A DNA stretch of 64,000 nucleotides from Nectonema munidae. Taxonomy: Eukaryota > Nematomorpha > Nectonematoida > Nectonematidae. A program made the position numbers and the translations under genes. The notes under the pieces are model-generated. The model saw only the letters and a list, made by a program, of their open reading frames with translations. It made no database searches and was not told the DNA's origin. Each line of letters starts with the position of its first letter. Position 1 is the first letter of the stretch. Below are positions 1 through 11,759 of this stretch, one piece after another. The DNA is taken from the NCBI GenBank assembly GCA_030549495.1, contig JAUIRK010000768.1, positions 1 through 64,000 of the forward strand. The letters run 5' to 3'.

Positions 1-3000
1 GAAAATGGAGACAGTGAAATGAGTGGAGAGGAGTCGTAGTTTTGAGAACAAGATGGAAGCAAAGTAGGGAACGTTTTTGATAAGGTATAGATCGTGCGTG
101 ATGTTCAAGTAGTCTGTATAGAAATGAATGAGTGAAACGTATGAAGGTATTGATGTGTTGTGTGATCTGATCGCATGAGGTGATTAAAGCTTGACATTCA
201 GCATCATAAGTTGTAGTTAAATGATTTAGAGGAGAGCTTGTAGAAAAGAAGGGAGATAGAGAGGCGCCTGCATAAAAAGCGGTGGCGATCATTTTTGCAA
301 TGACTTGGAAGCGTCTGTGAAGATTCTCAGCCTTGAAGGGTCGGAGCGATGTCTGAGCTTTTTTACCTGTTTAGTGGCGAGAGATTTGTTTGTGTGAGTA
401 GGGATAGCAAAAGGAAGGGGCGAAGAGGGATGTACTAATGTGGTGGGGTGTACCTTAGTGTGTATGAGGTAACGGTGCGAAGTGGGAAGTGATGTGTGAA
501 GCAGTTTCGTGTGAGGGTGTGATGCGTTCAGTGGACAATGTGAATGGGAGGCTGAAGATGGGGGAAGTAGAGATTTGTATGTGCAAATGTAGCGTCTGAT
601 GAAGGTGTCTTTCAGTTGGATTAAAAGTGGTATGCAGTTCAGTGTGATTTCTAAAATAGATGTTGGGGTTGTGCGATAAGCTTTCGAGATGGTTAATAGA
701 CTGAGTCTATGGATTTTGAATAAATATGTAAGGGTGGATGGGTGAGCGAGCGATGAGCCCCATGAGGGGATGCCGTATTGGATTGCCGGAAGTATGAGAG
801 ATTTGTAGATGAATAAAGAATGATGGAACCCCATTTGTATGAGATTGCTTGTCTTAGTTGGAACAGAGTCTGTTATAGTTTGATGTAGGTGTTTTTGAAG
901 TGTGTGGACCATTTCATGTTTGTTTGATAGGTAAGACCTAGATACTTGATAGTGGTTGCGGGTTGAATGAGGGTATTATGATTGGTAAGCAAAGGTAGAT
1001 GTGGGGAGTGTTTGCGAGTGAAATGAATTAGGGTGGTTTTGGATGTGTTGAAAGATATTTTTAGCGAGGTGGCGGTGAAGTTCAGGATGTTGAAACGTGG
1101 GGCGATATTCTGGAGATTTTTGTGTTGTGTGTTTGCTGAGATTTAGGAGAGAATTGATGAGAATGAGCCAGAGGATGTCAGAGAGGCAACCTCCTTGGGG
1201 AGTGGAGAGAGAGAGTGTATGAACTGCGCGGATGTATTTTTCGCGGAAGATTAAGTAGCGGTTTTGTATGTAGTTGCTGATTAGCTTGATTATGTAGGGT
1301 GGGTATTTTTTGAGATGCATGTTGAGGATAATGGCGGGGTGCCAGACGCTGTTGAATGCGTTATCGATGTCGAGGAAAAGGACTGATGCAGTCTTTTGGG
1401 ATGCTATGGATTGTTCTAAATACTCGGTCAGTTTGGAGAGAACTGACTCAGTATTCCTGTGCGGGAGATATGCAAACTGTGATGGGTGTATGAGGTTGTT
1501 TTGTGATATATAATGGATCAGCCTTTTGCGAATTACTTTTTCTAATAGCTTGGCTAAAATAGGGAGGATAGTGATTGGTCGCCAGTTTTTTAGATGTGAG
1601 GGTTCTCTGTGAGGTTTAGGTAGAAAGAGGAGTTTGCCTATTTTCCATATTGATGGGAAAAAGGAGTTTGATAAGCATGCGTTGTATATGTGGAGTAGAT
1701 TGGTATGTAAAAGGTGAAATGATTTTTTAATGTGGGTTGCGGTGATTGTGTCGTGGCTGGGAGCTGATTTTGGTCTGAGTGAGTTTACCGCCTGAGATAA
1801 CTCTCTTAGTGTGATGGGAGGGAAATGGGAGGGGTTTAGCGATGATATTAGTTTTTGCGAGAGTAAGCGTTGCGCAGCATGGTATGAATCATCGTTGTGG
1901 GGATTGTCGGCGGGAAAAATAGACGAGAGAAAAGACGGGTTTATGAGAATTGTGTTAGTGTCTGTGTGGGGAAGAAGTTGATGGAGATTCAAAGGAAGAT
2001 TTTTTACTTTCGTGAGTGTGTTGATTATGGGCCAGGGGTTGGACGATGAATTGGAAGTGAAATTGATCCAAGCATCTCGTTTCGCTTTTTTTTAGGGAGC
2101 GAAGGTAGAGATGTCGGATACTTGAGTACAGAGAAATGTTAGATGAAGAGAGATCCTTTCTTAAATTTTTTAGAGCGTGACGCAAGATTTTTTTTTGTTG
2201 ATTTAAGGCTGAGGTTCAGAAGTATGCATGTTTCCTTCTGGGAAAGGGGTTAGAAGGTGTGGACAGGTTGATGGCAGAAGAAAGTTTGTTATTGATTTTG
2301 AGAGCAGCAGCTTCTATCTCGGTGGTTGTGGATCGCGCGGGTATGGATTCAGGTAACTGGGTTACAAGTGTTCGCAAAAATGTGCACCAGTGAGTGTGCT
2401 TTGCAGATGTTGTTAGGGCGCGCGTATCGAAAATTGGGGTAAAATCATTTTGGAAAGTGATGTAGTGGTGATCAGATGCGGATGGTTCGTCGAAGATGGT
2501 CCAGTTAAAAATGAGATTGTGTGTGTTTGGTGACGCTAGAGTGATGTCGATCTGAGAGGAAATTAAGTTGTTCTGAACGATTTTAAAGAAGATAGGATTT
2601 TTTGTGTCGTCGCATATTCGTAGGTTATGTTGTGTGATAAAAGATAGTGATTCAACGCCGCGCATGTTTTCCTTATGGTCCCAAAGAAAAGATCGGGCGT
2701 TACAATCCGTTGAAATTATTAAATGATATGAATTGGATAGTGATGCGATGTGGGCCTTAGCTTTATTCAGAGAATGTGTGAAATCGTTTGTGAATGCTTT
2801 GGGGTGAGAAGGAGGCGAGTAATAGGAGCAGAATAGGAGAGGTGTGTTTTGAGAGAAAATTATTATGAATACGTATTGTTGTGACGAGAATTAAGAAAGA
2901 AAAGAGAAATTTAGTGTAGACCTTATTAGAATGCATGCGGAGTAATGAGTTAGAGGTGAGGTGTAGAAAGAGGTGTATTCATTTGTATGAGGTGGAGGAG

Positions 3001-3124
3001 AGAGTTTTGAAGTATAGGGTTTATTTAGAGAGAAAACATCGTAGGGTGAAGAGAAGAGAATTTTGAGAAGATTTGACGAGCTATGGAAGGAGTGGTTCAG
3101 ATTAATGTGAAGAAAATTTAACAT
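1..3124 (-). pseudogene. LINE ORF2: endonuclease, reverse transcriptase, RNase H (broken)
   Basis: Endonuclease: the N-terminal stretch MLNFLHINLN (3124 down) and the C-terminal SASDHHYITF (about 2460). Reverse transcriptase (976-1992): thumb-side lead PITILPILAKLLEKVI, motif A LFLDIDNAFNSVWH and motif B STPQGGCLSDILW. I could not find the YADD box; the frame jumps from INSLLNL to text matching the region after that box, so an internal deletion is likely. The KYLGL segment typical of this clade (about 930) is in another frame. The RNase H begins with IFTDAS (about 315), shifts frame near 290 and continues as TTTYDAECQAL to the left edge. The frame is split into at least four pieces (289-912, 976-1992, 2216-2665, 2891-3124). 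This copy cannot retrotranspose. Confidence 0.75.
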
Positions 3125-4215
3125 ATGTAGATTTTGATGGTATTTGCGTGTGCCTCGTTGAGGTTTTTAAAGTGTTGAATGCGAAAAGGGCATATATCAG
3201 ATGTGGAGGGATGATACTGATGGCAGTTTGAGCATGATATTTTAAAGGGATCCTTGTTGAAAATGCATGTGGAGATTGAGTGACCCCTGTTGCCGCAGTG
3301 GTTGCAGTGTGGAGATGAGGATTTACATTTTGATGATGTGTGGTGGAATTTTACACAGTTGTCGCATTGTGTAAGACGTGATTTGAATATTTTGGACTGG
3401 TGGTTTAGAATGATTTTAAGATTTTCGCAAAGATGCTTGAAAAGTGTGTTGGTGGATGTTTGAAATGATATAGTGTAGGAGTAAAAGCCCTTTTTGCCTA
3501 ATGGTTTAATTGACGTTAGTGAGCCTAAGTCTTTAAGGAAGCAGTTCTCATGTAGGAATTGGGTAGCGATATTTTCAATAGGGATGTCAATGTGGATGCC
3601 CGACAGGACTAGACGTGGAATACTAGGTGGGATGTCGTGTGCGGTGATGGCATTGTTCGCTAGTGATTTTATGGCCATTTCTTTTTGTGTATTGTTTTCG
3701 AATTGAAATAGGAGGGTTTCTGAAGATGAGCTGCGCGTGTTTTTAATGTTTATAGGATGTTTGTGGGTTTCCATATTTTTTATTATGTTTTTTTTGAAGT
3801 TAGCTTTATCGGTTCTATTTTCGGGTGGATCTAGTGGTGTGAGCATAATTGATAGATCTGGATTGAGAGTTTTCTTAGGTTTAGGGATTGTGTGTAATGT
3901 AGGTGGTGCGCTCGCTGTTGGATTAGGTTGTGTGAGAGAGGGTTGATTGCTGTTAGTGGAGGCTTGAGAGTACGTTTTAGTAGGTGTAGGGTGAGCGATT
4001 TGAGAGAGAGTTGAATTGGTGAGACATTCAATCTTGTTCGAATGTGTGAGTACAACATCAGATTTAAATATGTGAAAGTTTATGAGGTGTTCAGCGGGGA
4101 GTGTGTTCTTGAAAATAAATTGGTTGAAGAGATCGGAGATGATTTGAGAAGACAGAATTTTTTTTTTGGCTCGAGCGAGCTGGAAAGCTCTTATGCAAGG
4201 CGATTTGAAAAAGTT
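3118..4215 (-). pseudogene. LINE ORF1 (gag-like, three CCHC zinc knuckles)
   Basis: The frame is open from 4215 to its stop at 3118-3120, but the first ATG in it is at 3846, so the true start is uncertain; a start may have been lost or a frame shifted. The N-terminal part is rich in Pro, Thr and Ser. The C-terminal part carries three Cys/His knuckles in a row: CDNCVKFHHTSSKC, CNHCGNRGHSISTC and CSNCHQYHPSTSDIC. This triple knuckle is the hallmark of ORF1 nucleic-acid chaperones of Jockey/R1/I elements, which coat the element RNA. The stop overlaps the ORF2 start in the string ATGTTAA, suggesting coupled re-initiation as known for R1-clade relatives. Confidence 0.7.
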
Positions 4216-4265
4216 TTATTAAGAAAAACACGTCACAAGATAAATTGATTTACACACACAAAAAA

Positions 4266-4300
4266 GACTGATGCTAAGGGGCGTGCGCCGCCTTATATAG
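4266..4300 (-). promoter_or_regulatory. Core promoter: TATA box plus arthropod-type initiator
   Basis: On the minus strand CTATATAAGG (4300-4291) is followed by the initiator TCAGTC (4271-4266). The first T of TATATAA lies 30 bases upstream of the initiator A, the canonical spacing for a pol II promoter. It points into the LINE ORF1. Whether it belongs to the LINE or to flanking DNA is not known. Confidence 0.5.
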
Positions 4301-4323
4301 TCCTGTATGATCCCCCGTGCCCC

Positions 4324-4488
4324 TTAGTCGGATCTGGATGGCTTGTCGGCAGGATTTTTCTTTGAGGGGATATAGCGTGTGCTTTGTTCAACTTTTTTGA
4401 GTAGTATCGGGAATTTCTTTTCGAATCTGAGAATGATATTCCGGAGGTTTTTGGAGTCTGAGCCGTTGTTGATAGCAACTTGAGCCAT
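4324..4488 (-). CDS. Small ORF of 54 codons upstream of the LINE, unknown
   Basis: This ORF starts MAQVAINNGSDSKNL and ends NPADKPSRSD before a TAA. The ATG context (cgaaaATGG) is good. It lies upstream of the TATA box that heads the LINE. It may be an extra leader ORF, an old N-terminus of ORF1 cut off by a mutation, or chance. I recognise no domain. Confidence 0.2.
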   Translation of the reverse strand: MAQVAINNGSDSKNLRNIILRFEKKFPILLKKVEQSTRYIPSKKNPADKPSRSD

Positions 4489-4899
4489 TTTCGTTCCTTG
4501 GACGTTTTGTTTGAGAAGACATGAATAGAATGATGTGAGACTGGTTGATGTGGAGGTTAGTTAGCGATTAAGTGGTGGAAATGTAAATATGTGAGGTGGG
4601 GAAATAATATAGAGTGCAGTTAAAAGTTATTTAAAAAAAAAAAATAATAATAATAATAATTAAAATGATAATAAAAAGAGGCTTGCGACAGAGAAAGTAG
4701 ACTTTAGGAGAAAGAACAATGAGGAAAAGGTGAGGATTTGTAATCATGCATGGATATGAGATCATAGAAAGAAAGACACAGCGATTTATAAGCTAGTTAA
4801 AATACAAAACTTTATTCAGACAAAATTAATAAGTGAATTTGGCTTAATTAAAAATTTTTTCAAAATGTATATTACTATTTTTTATTCTATGAATCGTAC

Positions 4900-7800
4900 C
4901 TTCTTTGAGGATTTTTGTTCTTTTTCATACTCATCATTATCATTATCATCAAGTGCCCTATCCATTTGGACGTGGCCAACCATGGAGCGCCAGAGTTGTC
5001 GATCTTTCATTTTTCTTCTCATCTGGGCTATCATGTTATTTCTTCAATAACTTCTTAAAGTCCATCGGTAAATTTCTTCCGTGGTCTTCCTTTTCTTCCT
5101 TTTATTATTCCTAATATACACAATTTTTCTAATCCGTCTTTTCTCTCAATGTGACCAGCACAGGCTAACTGTCTCTTGTATATTGTAGTCAATAACATTA
5201 TTCTGGTTTTAACTTTATTTAATATTTCTTACTTCGTTAACCTTTGGATCCAAGATGTTCCTAGAACTGTTCTCCAAATTTTCAGTTCATAGGCTTCACA
5301 ACCATATAACAATGTAGATTATATATAGCATTTAACTATTCTTTTTCTCATATTTATTGATAATTTTGTATTCCTAAGTATCTTTCCGAATTTTTTCATG
5401 GCACTGTTCACTATTGATATTCTCCTTTTTATTTCCTTATCACTTCTTTCGTCGCAGTTTATTAAACTTCCTATATATACAAAATGTTCCACTTGATTAA
5501 TTACTTCATCTCCTACCTTCAATCTTATCTTCGGGTTTCTTTCTTTTTTTGTAATGACCATTGTTTTCGTTTTCTTCTTATTTATTTTTATCCCTATCGC
5601 CTCACTAAGTTGGTTGACCTTATAAGATGTTGTAATTTCTCTTCATTTACAGCTATGAATACTGTATGATCTGCATACCTAATTATACGTTTTTCCTGCT
5701 ATCTTAATGCCATCACCCTCAACATTTCTCATTATAATTTCCGCGTAGATATTAAAAAGATCGGGTGATAGCACGCAGCCTTGTCTAACCCTTCATTTTA
5801 TTTTAATCCAAGATGTGATTTTCTCCAACATATACATTTTCTATTATTTTTAAGTCTTTACCATCTATTTGAATGTTTTTCAAAATATTTAGTAGTTCTT
5901 TATGGCCTACCCTATCAAATGCCTTATCGTTATCGATAAAGCATAAATATACTTCTTTCTGTAGTTCTATTACATTTTCCATTATTCGGTTAAATATATA
6001 TATGACATTGATGCTTCGCAACAAAACCAAACTATTCTTCTGCTATTTATTTCCTTATTTTGTCCTTTATCCTCTCTTCAATTGCTTTTAGTATTATTTT
6101 TTTCGGTGTGATTTATAATACTTACTGTTCTCTGCTGTTCACTTCTCATGGTGCCTTCAATCTTCGGTATTGTTATCATCAGCGTCTCAATTATTTGGTT
6201 TGGTATTTTTCCACTTACATATATCTTATTTGCCATATCGGTAATAATATCTACTCCCCTTTCCCCCATGGCTTCAAGCCTTCATTAGATAATCCATCTT
6301 TCCCTATTGCTTTACCATTTTTCTTATTTCTGAGAGATATTTTTAATTTCTTCTCTCATGATTTCTGGTCCTTGTTTGTTTGTTTCTATATCCGTTCCTC
6401 CGTTATTATCATCATATAGCTCATGTATATGCTTTTCCCATCTATTTGAATGTCTCTTATATCCATTAAAACTTTACCTTGCTTATTCATTATAAAGTTG
6501 TTTTGATTCTTGTCGTTTTTTCTGTATATTGTTTTGTTTATCTTGTCGTACATTTCTCTTGAGTTTATTTTTGATAGTTCTTCAATTTTGGCACATTTTC
6601 CATTCATCCATTTTTCTTTTGCTGTAATGCATTCTTTATATATTCTTCTGTTGTGTTCCTTATATTTCTTTATATCTTTATTTTTTACTTTATTTCTTTC
6701 ATCCATTAAGTTTAGGATTTCTTCGTACATCTATGGACTCTTTCTTTTACTTTTAGTCTTGGGTATTTCTTCAATTGTCCCTTCAGCAGCTTTTTGGAGA
6801 TTTTTCCATTGTTGTTGTGCACCTTCTTCATTATCTTTTTACATAAGTGCGTTATATCTATTCATTGTTTTTGAAACGAAACTTTCACTTTTTGTTCGGT
6901 TTTTCTTCAGCATATCAAAATCTCTTCTAATGTTACCAATTTTCGTTTTCTTTAGTATTATTTTTACATCTGTAATTACTGGATTGTGATCGTTATTGCA
7001 AACTGCTCCAGGGTAAGCTTTAACTTGCTTAATTGTGTTTCTGAATCTTCTATTTATTTTGACATAATCAATTTGGTTTTTGTATTTTCTTCCTGGCCTT
7101 TTCAATGTCCATTGTTTTCTCGGATGATGTTTAAATCATGTGTTTGTTTTTACTTGCTGGTATTGTGAACACCATTCTACTCATATATCTCCTCTGACAT
7201 TTCTCTTTCCAAGTCCATGTGGTCTAACTATGCCTTCTTGCGTTCCATTTCCTACTTTTGCGTTCAAGTCACCAATCAGGATTATTATTTCGTGTTCTTT
7301 GCAACATTCTCTTGCTTTTGACATCTCTTCGTAAAAGGTCTGAATTTCTTTTTCGCTACTATCATCTGTTGGTACGTATACATGAATTATATTTTTATTC
7401 AAGGGGTTTCCTTTTATCTTAATCATTATTATTCTCTTTTATATTGGCCAAAATCCTATTAGATTATTTTTGATATTTTAATGTATCATAATTCCCACTC
7501 GTATATTCGGTGTTTGTCCTTCAGATTATATAACTTTCTTTTCTTCATCTGTTGTCATTTATCCTCCTCCAGGCCATCTCATCTCCCCTATTCTTATTAT
7601 ATAAATATTAAGTCTTGTCATTTTTTTTTCTAAATTTGCTAGTTTACCACTTTTTTATAGTATCCTTCCATTCCACGTAGCTATTCTTATTGGTTTTTTT
7701 AACTTTGCTACCTGTCGCTTTATAACGGTCAAGTGCAACCTGCTAAAATATTATTTATATTCAGTATTGTTTTCTAGTTTACCAAGATTAGTCTTGGAAA

Positions 7801-8090
7801 TATTACGTGGTGAGGTCTCCAGTTCTCTTCCACGTCGTTATTGTAATCTACTAAATTTATTTGAAGGCGGCCTTACTCGCCTTGTCATGACATCGTCCTG
7901 AACATCGAGCATTTTAACTTGTAGAAAGGAGTCACCCAATCTACTACTCCGTCTTGTTATGTCGTCTTTGTTTTTTCGGTACTGCTTATTGATCAAGCTA
8001 AGCTTGCTTATGTCGCAGCTAACAACCATACCTGATGGTCGTTCTACTATTTACAACCTGCTTCCCGCTCTCTAGCTGTTCCAGCTCAGC
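4900..8090 (-). mobile_element. RTE-like LINE (endonuclease-reverse transcriptase), heavily decayed
   Basis: The minus strand carries the endonuclease start (IRIATWN and GKLANLEK, about 7690-7620), MRWPGGG (about 7570), IIHVYVPT and GDLNAKVG (7181-7426), a connector, and reverse transcriptase blocks down to about 5319. The right boundary is uncertain; sequence to about 8090 has slightly higher GC and may be the 5' region. The left end lies near a run of ATGATA-like units (about 4930-4950 read on minus), as expected for an RTE tail. A neighbouring A-rich and TAA-rich tract sits at 4630-4675. Confidence 0.65.
5319..7720 (-). pseudogene. RTE-like endonuclease/reverse transcriptase ORF (broken)
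   Basis: Pieces in order on the minus strand: endonuclease with GDLNAKVGNGTQEG and HGLGKRNVRGD (7181-7426); NDHNPVITDV, the SDH-like C-terminal endonuclease motif with N replacing S (6839-7105); a charged linker (6386-6730); reverse transcriptase motif A as LCFIDNDKAFDRVGHKEL (5803-6030); motif B as VRQGCVLSPDLFNIYAE (about 5780-5730); motif C as IRYADHTVF (about 5670). The second aspartate of YADD is His, and the frame shifts many times. The C-terminal HFVYIGSLIN and RKRIVKCYI (5319-5561) matches the standard tail of these proteins. The clade is named from recalled family motifs, not from a search. Confidence 0.65.
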
Positions 8091-8099
8091 CGATTTTTC

Positions 8100-11000
8100 A
8101 TATTTTTCATATGATATTCGATGAGAAAATATTTTTTATATAAGAAAATAAAACAGAGCAAACATATTTGAGCACACATGGCTGAAATTTATTATAGAGG
8201 GATGCGTTTTTTAATAATTTTAACTCAATAATATTGAAATAATTAATAATATATATGATTAAGGTGTTAATGCTAGGATAGTTAGTTAGTACTAGGAATT
8301 TTGCGCCTGACTTAAATTATTTTTAGAAGTGGCAAAATAGCATTTTAGGCCCTTTGGAATGAAATTAGAGGTGGTTTTCTCCATTAGCTGCTAGTTTTAA
8401 TATGATAGGTGGCACTTAAGAAAGGATCAAGTGGTTGCTTTTTCGCCTTTTGGAGGGGTTTTTTCAAAATTTTGAAGTTTTTTATCGCTTTTTTTAAACT
8501 TATTTAACTTTTAATAAAAGTACATTTTTAAAACGGCATGATTTGTATATTTTAGTTACATTAATTTTGTTGAGTTAATATTTTTTAAGTGTTTCGAAAA
8601 ATTATTACATTTATTCTACTAAAATGAATAGAAAGGTAGGTTATCTCCTACCTAACTACTAATAATGAATTTTTAGTTTTATTTTTTTATTTTTCAGAGC
8701 CGATGCAGTTAAATTTGTATTTAACATCACGATAAGATAAAGGCTCCACTTGATATACTCTCTCAGAGAACAAAAAGTAGCTATAAAGTTTGAAGAAGAA
8801 GGCCTTATAAAACAAATGTAATCATTTAAAATGTTACAAGATTATATATTGTTTAAGATTTTGATAGGATTTTATGCGACAAGCATTGAACATAAAAAAA
8901 ATTGAAACTGCCATTTTGTCATAAGTAGAGGTGTATGAAAGTTTAATATGCTTTATTTCTGAAATAAGACGGTGTCAGTTTTATGAAATAGAAGATCAGG
9001 CTAAGAATTTTAAAGAACATATAATACACTGATACAAAATTTTTTTTTGATGAAATGATACAAGTAGATATTATTTTAATGAAGGTACTAAATTTATAGA
9101 AATAAAATTTTACACTATTAAATATTACCTTAAAATGAACTAGAACGCAGATTAAATGCTTATTCCAAATTTAAAAATCTCTCTTGTTTTTTTAATAGAA
9201 TAGAACACTATGAGTTATAATGACATAAAGCTTGACTTAGATTAAATTTGACATTCCATAATCAAATATTTCAAAAACCATAACATTTGCTTCCTTATCA
9301 ATAATTTTCTCGTGAATTGCTACTTCTGGAAATACTTTCTCGAGTTCTTATCCTTATCTAGGATTGCGGGAGTACTTTATTTAAATACGTTAACACTGAC
9401 TATATATAAGTAATATAAGAAAAAATTTTTAAGAGGGAAGTTATTTCTAGGGCTCCAATGCAAATAAATCTGGCTGTGATTATATTTACTTATAATGTTA
9501 ATTTTTTTAGATTATTTTTTTGATTAAATGATTATTTAATAAATCAGTGGGGGGTTTAGAAGGGGGCTCCTTCTTCTCACTCCCGGCCCCTCCTCTCACC
9601 TACCCTTTTTCTCAATTTTGAGTGTATCAATACATATTTCACTCAACTTTGTTTGTTTTTATGAAAAAATAGTTATAGTTCAGATGTGTAAATATTCCTT
9701 GTAAATTGACTTTTTTAAATAAAGACTTTTTCATTGTACCCTTCATTGAAAGCTTTTAAAAGATTTCGTATATTGAATATTTGAAAAAAATCATTTTAGA
9801 AAGATCTAAAAGAAATTTCAGCCTTTGAAACTTTCTAAGTTGGTGTTTGAATTAGACAAATAAAAGCTATTGGTTTCGTTTTTTATATGTAAAGACAGTG
9901 ACCCGATTCTTCAAAACAGAATTATAATTGTTATACAGTGTATTTTTTAAACGTTTTAAATCTTAAAATAATTTTTCCTATTTATATTTAATTTTTTTGA
10001 AATGAGGTTATAAATGTGGTGATTTTTCCAAAAATCTCCTAGTGATTTTTCTGGTGATTTTTCCAAAAATTTATCTAGAGCAGTGGATTTGAATTTTTAT
10101 GTTTCTTGCAGCTAAAGGGTATGTAAAAAATTATTCCCTGGGCCGCAAATATAAAAGTAATTTTTAATTAATTACTAGAAAGCATATGCTATTTTATACT
10201 TAAAAATGTTTCAAATTTTGTTTTAATTGACAACTTGCAAAATTGTCTTATTTTCTGCATTTACCTCGTTCCTGAATTTTATACTGCATATTCTGAGAAT
10301 GTTTTCTTGTACAGAAAAGTCGTCAGAAATCGTAAATAATCTTTTATAAATCGAACCGAAATCTCTTAAAATAAATTCTCATTTTTTTCCATTATGTTCA
10401 ATTTAGAAGAACCGAAATATTTTAAATTTATTTATTCTTTTATTTATTTTTATTTTATATTATCATTGATTCATTACATAGTTAAAATGGGAGTTTGCGT
10501 TCTATTTTGATTTTAAATTTTGACCCATCCTATGTTGAAGATTATACTTTTTATAATTTTTAAATTTGTAATTTTGAAACCCTGTTTAAAATTTTGTAAA
10601 TGTAGAGATTTATCAATTTTTTGTTCCAAAAAAGATTTGGATGTGTTTCCAAGGTTGTTCCCGAATCTTATCAAAATGTAAGCTATATTTTTCTTTTTGA
10701 TAACCTTTTATTAATTCTAAATTTCCTTATTATAGGTTCTAATATTTTCTAATCTATTTTTTTTTCTAAAAAATGCATAATTTTGCCTTTTTTCATCGCT
10801 CCATATAAATTCCAATTTGAACTTTTGGCTCATTTTAAAGAATTTTCCATTACGTCTTCTACTTTAAAAAAAAATAAATCAATCTAAAATTTTTTTTTTT
10901 AATATGAACTTTGAACTACTTAAGTTAAGAATTCGTAACTAGAAAAATAAAAATCACTTCCGTTTAGAAATACCTTTTAATTATTTTTGTTTGATTATTC

Positions 11001-11740
11001 TGGTCGTCTATCGTTTAATACTGAAAATATTTAATCTTATAGTGATAATCTCAATCTTGTTTTGGATGTATGCGAAATCCTTTGTGTTTTGTTTATTGCA
11101 AGTTGTCAAAATATTTTCTTTTTTTTGCTATAACACGGAATAATTAAGAATCAAATTTGTTCTACCAGATATAAAATAAAATTTTAGAAATTACTTTGAA
11201 AATATTTAAAAAATAAACTCCTTGAGTCTTATGCCAATTTATTCGTAAATACTAAAATAAAATCTAAGGAAAGAGTAAAACATTAAAAAGGTTTATTTTT
11301 AGTTCTGGACTTTAAGATAAAAATAGTTTCGCTCGTACCACATTATACATCCTTTTTATTTCATTAAAAAATCACACCAATTATATTAACTCCCCTCCCC
11401 TCTTTCGGATTTATTTTGCCCATCTGAAACTACTTTGAAATATATAAATGTATACAGTTCCGGCCGCATAAAAACAGTTTTGCCCCTCCTCTGTACTTGA
11501 AGTCGGGCGATGGGCCTAATTTAAACAATCAAGTTTTATTCCAGAAGTAATCTTATCTAGAATGTTATAAGATAGAAGGTTTTAAAACTTTCTAAAAATT
11601 TTCGGCGTGGTGGTCTCTTTTTAATTTTTATCGGGGTCTCATTAAAAAAAATTAATTACATATAAACTACTGTACAAAAAAATTAACAAAATTGTTTATT
11701 CAAAAATTGTCTGAATAATCCAATCAATGTAAATAGGAAG
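8100..11740. other. Non-coding AT-rich stretch
   Basis: No reading frame or known domain stands out on either strand. Pyrimidine-rich islands occur at about 9580-9610 and 11390-11400. A sequence starting CAGTGGATTTGAA at about 10083 resembles a hAT terminus, but no partner end was found. Confidence 0.5.
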
Positions 11741-11759
11741 GATGAATCTGCTTTATTTA

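Larger units (their letters stand above)
1..4269 (-). mobile_element. R1/Jockey-type LINE (non-LTR retrotransposon), decayed, 3' end beyond the window
   Basis: The minus strand reads, 5' to 3': an ORF1 with three CCHC knuckles, an apurinic-type endonuclease, a reverse transcriptase and the start of an RNase H domain that runs off the left edge. This order is that of the R1/I/Jockey superfamily; the RNase H points to the R1, LOA or I side. The 5' end is placed at the TCAGTC initiator near 4269 and is an inference. The strand is pyrimidine-rich compared with the AT-rich surroundings. Several frameshifts and an internal deletion show it is dead. No target duplication could be examined because the 3' end is missing. 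Confidence 0.8.
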
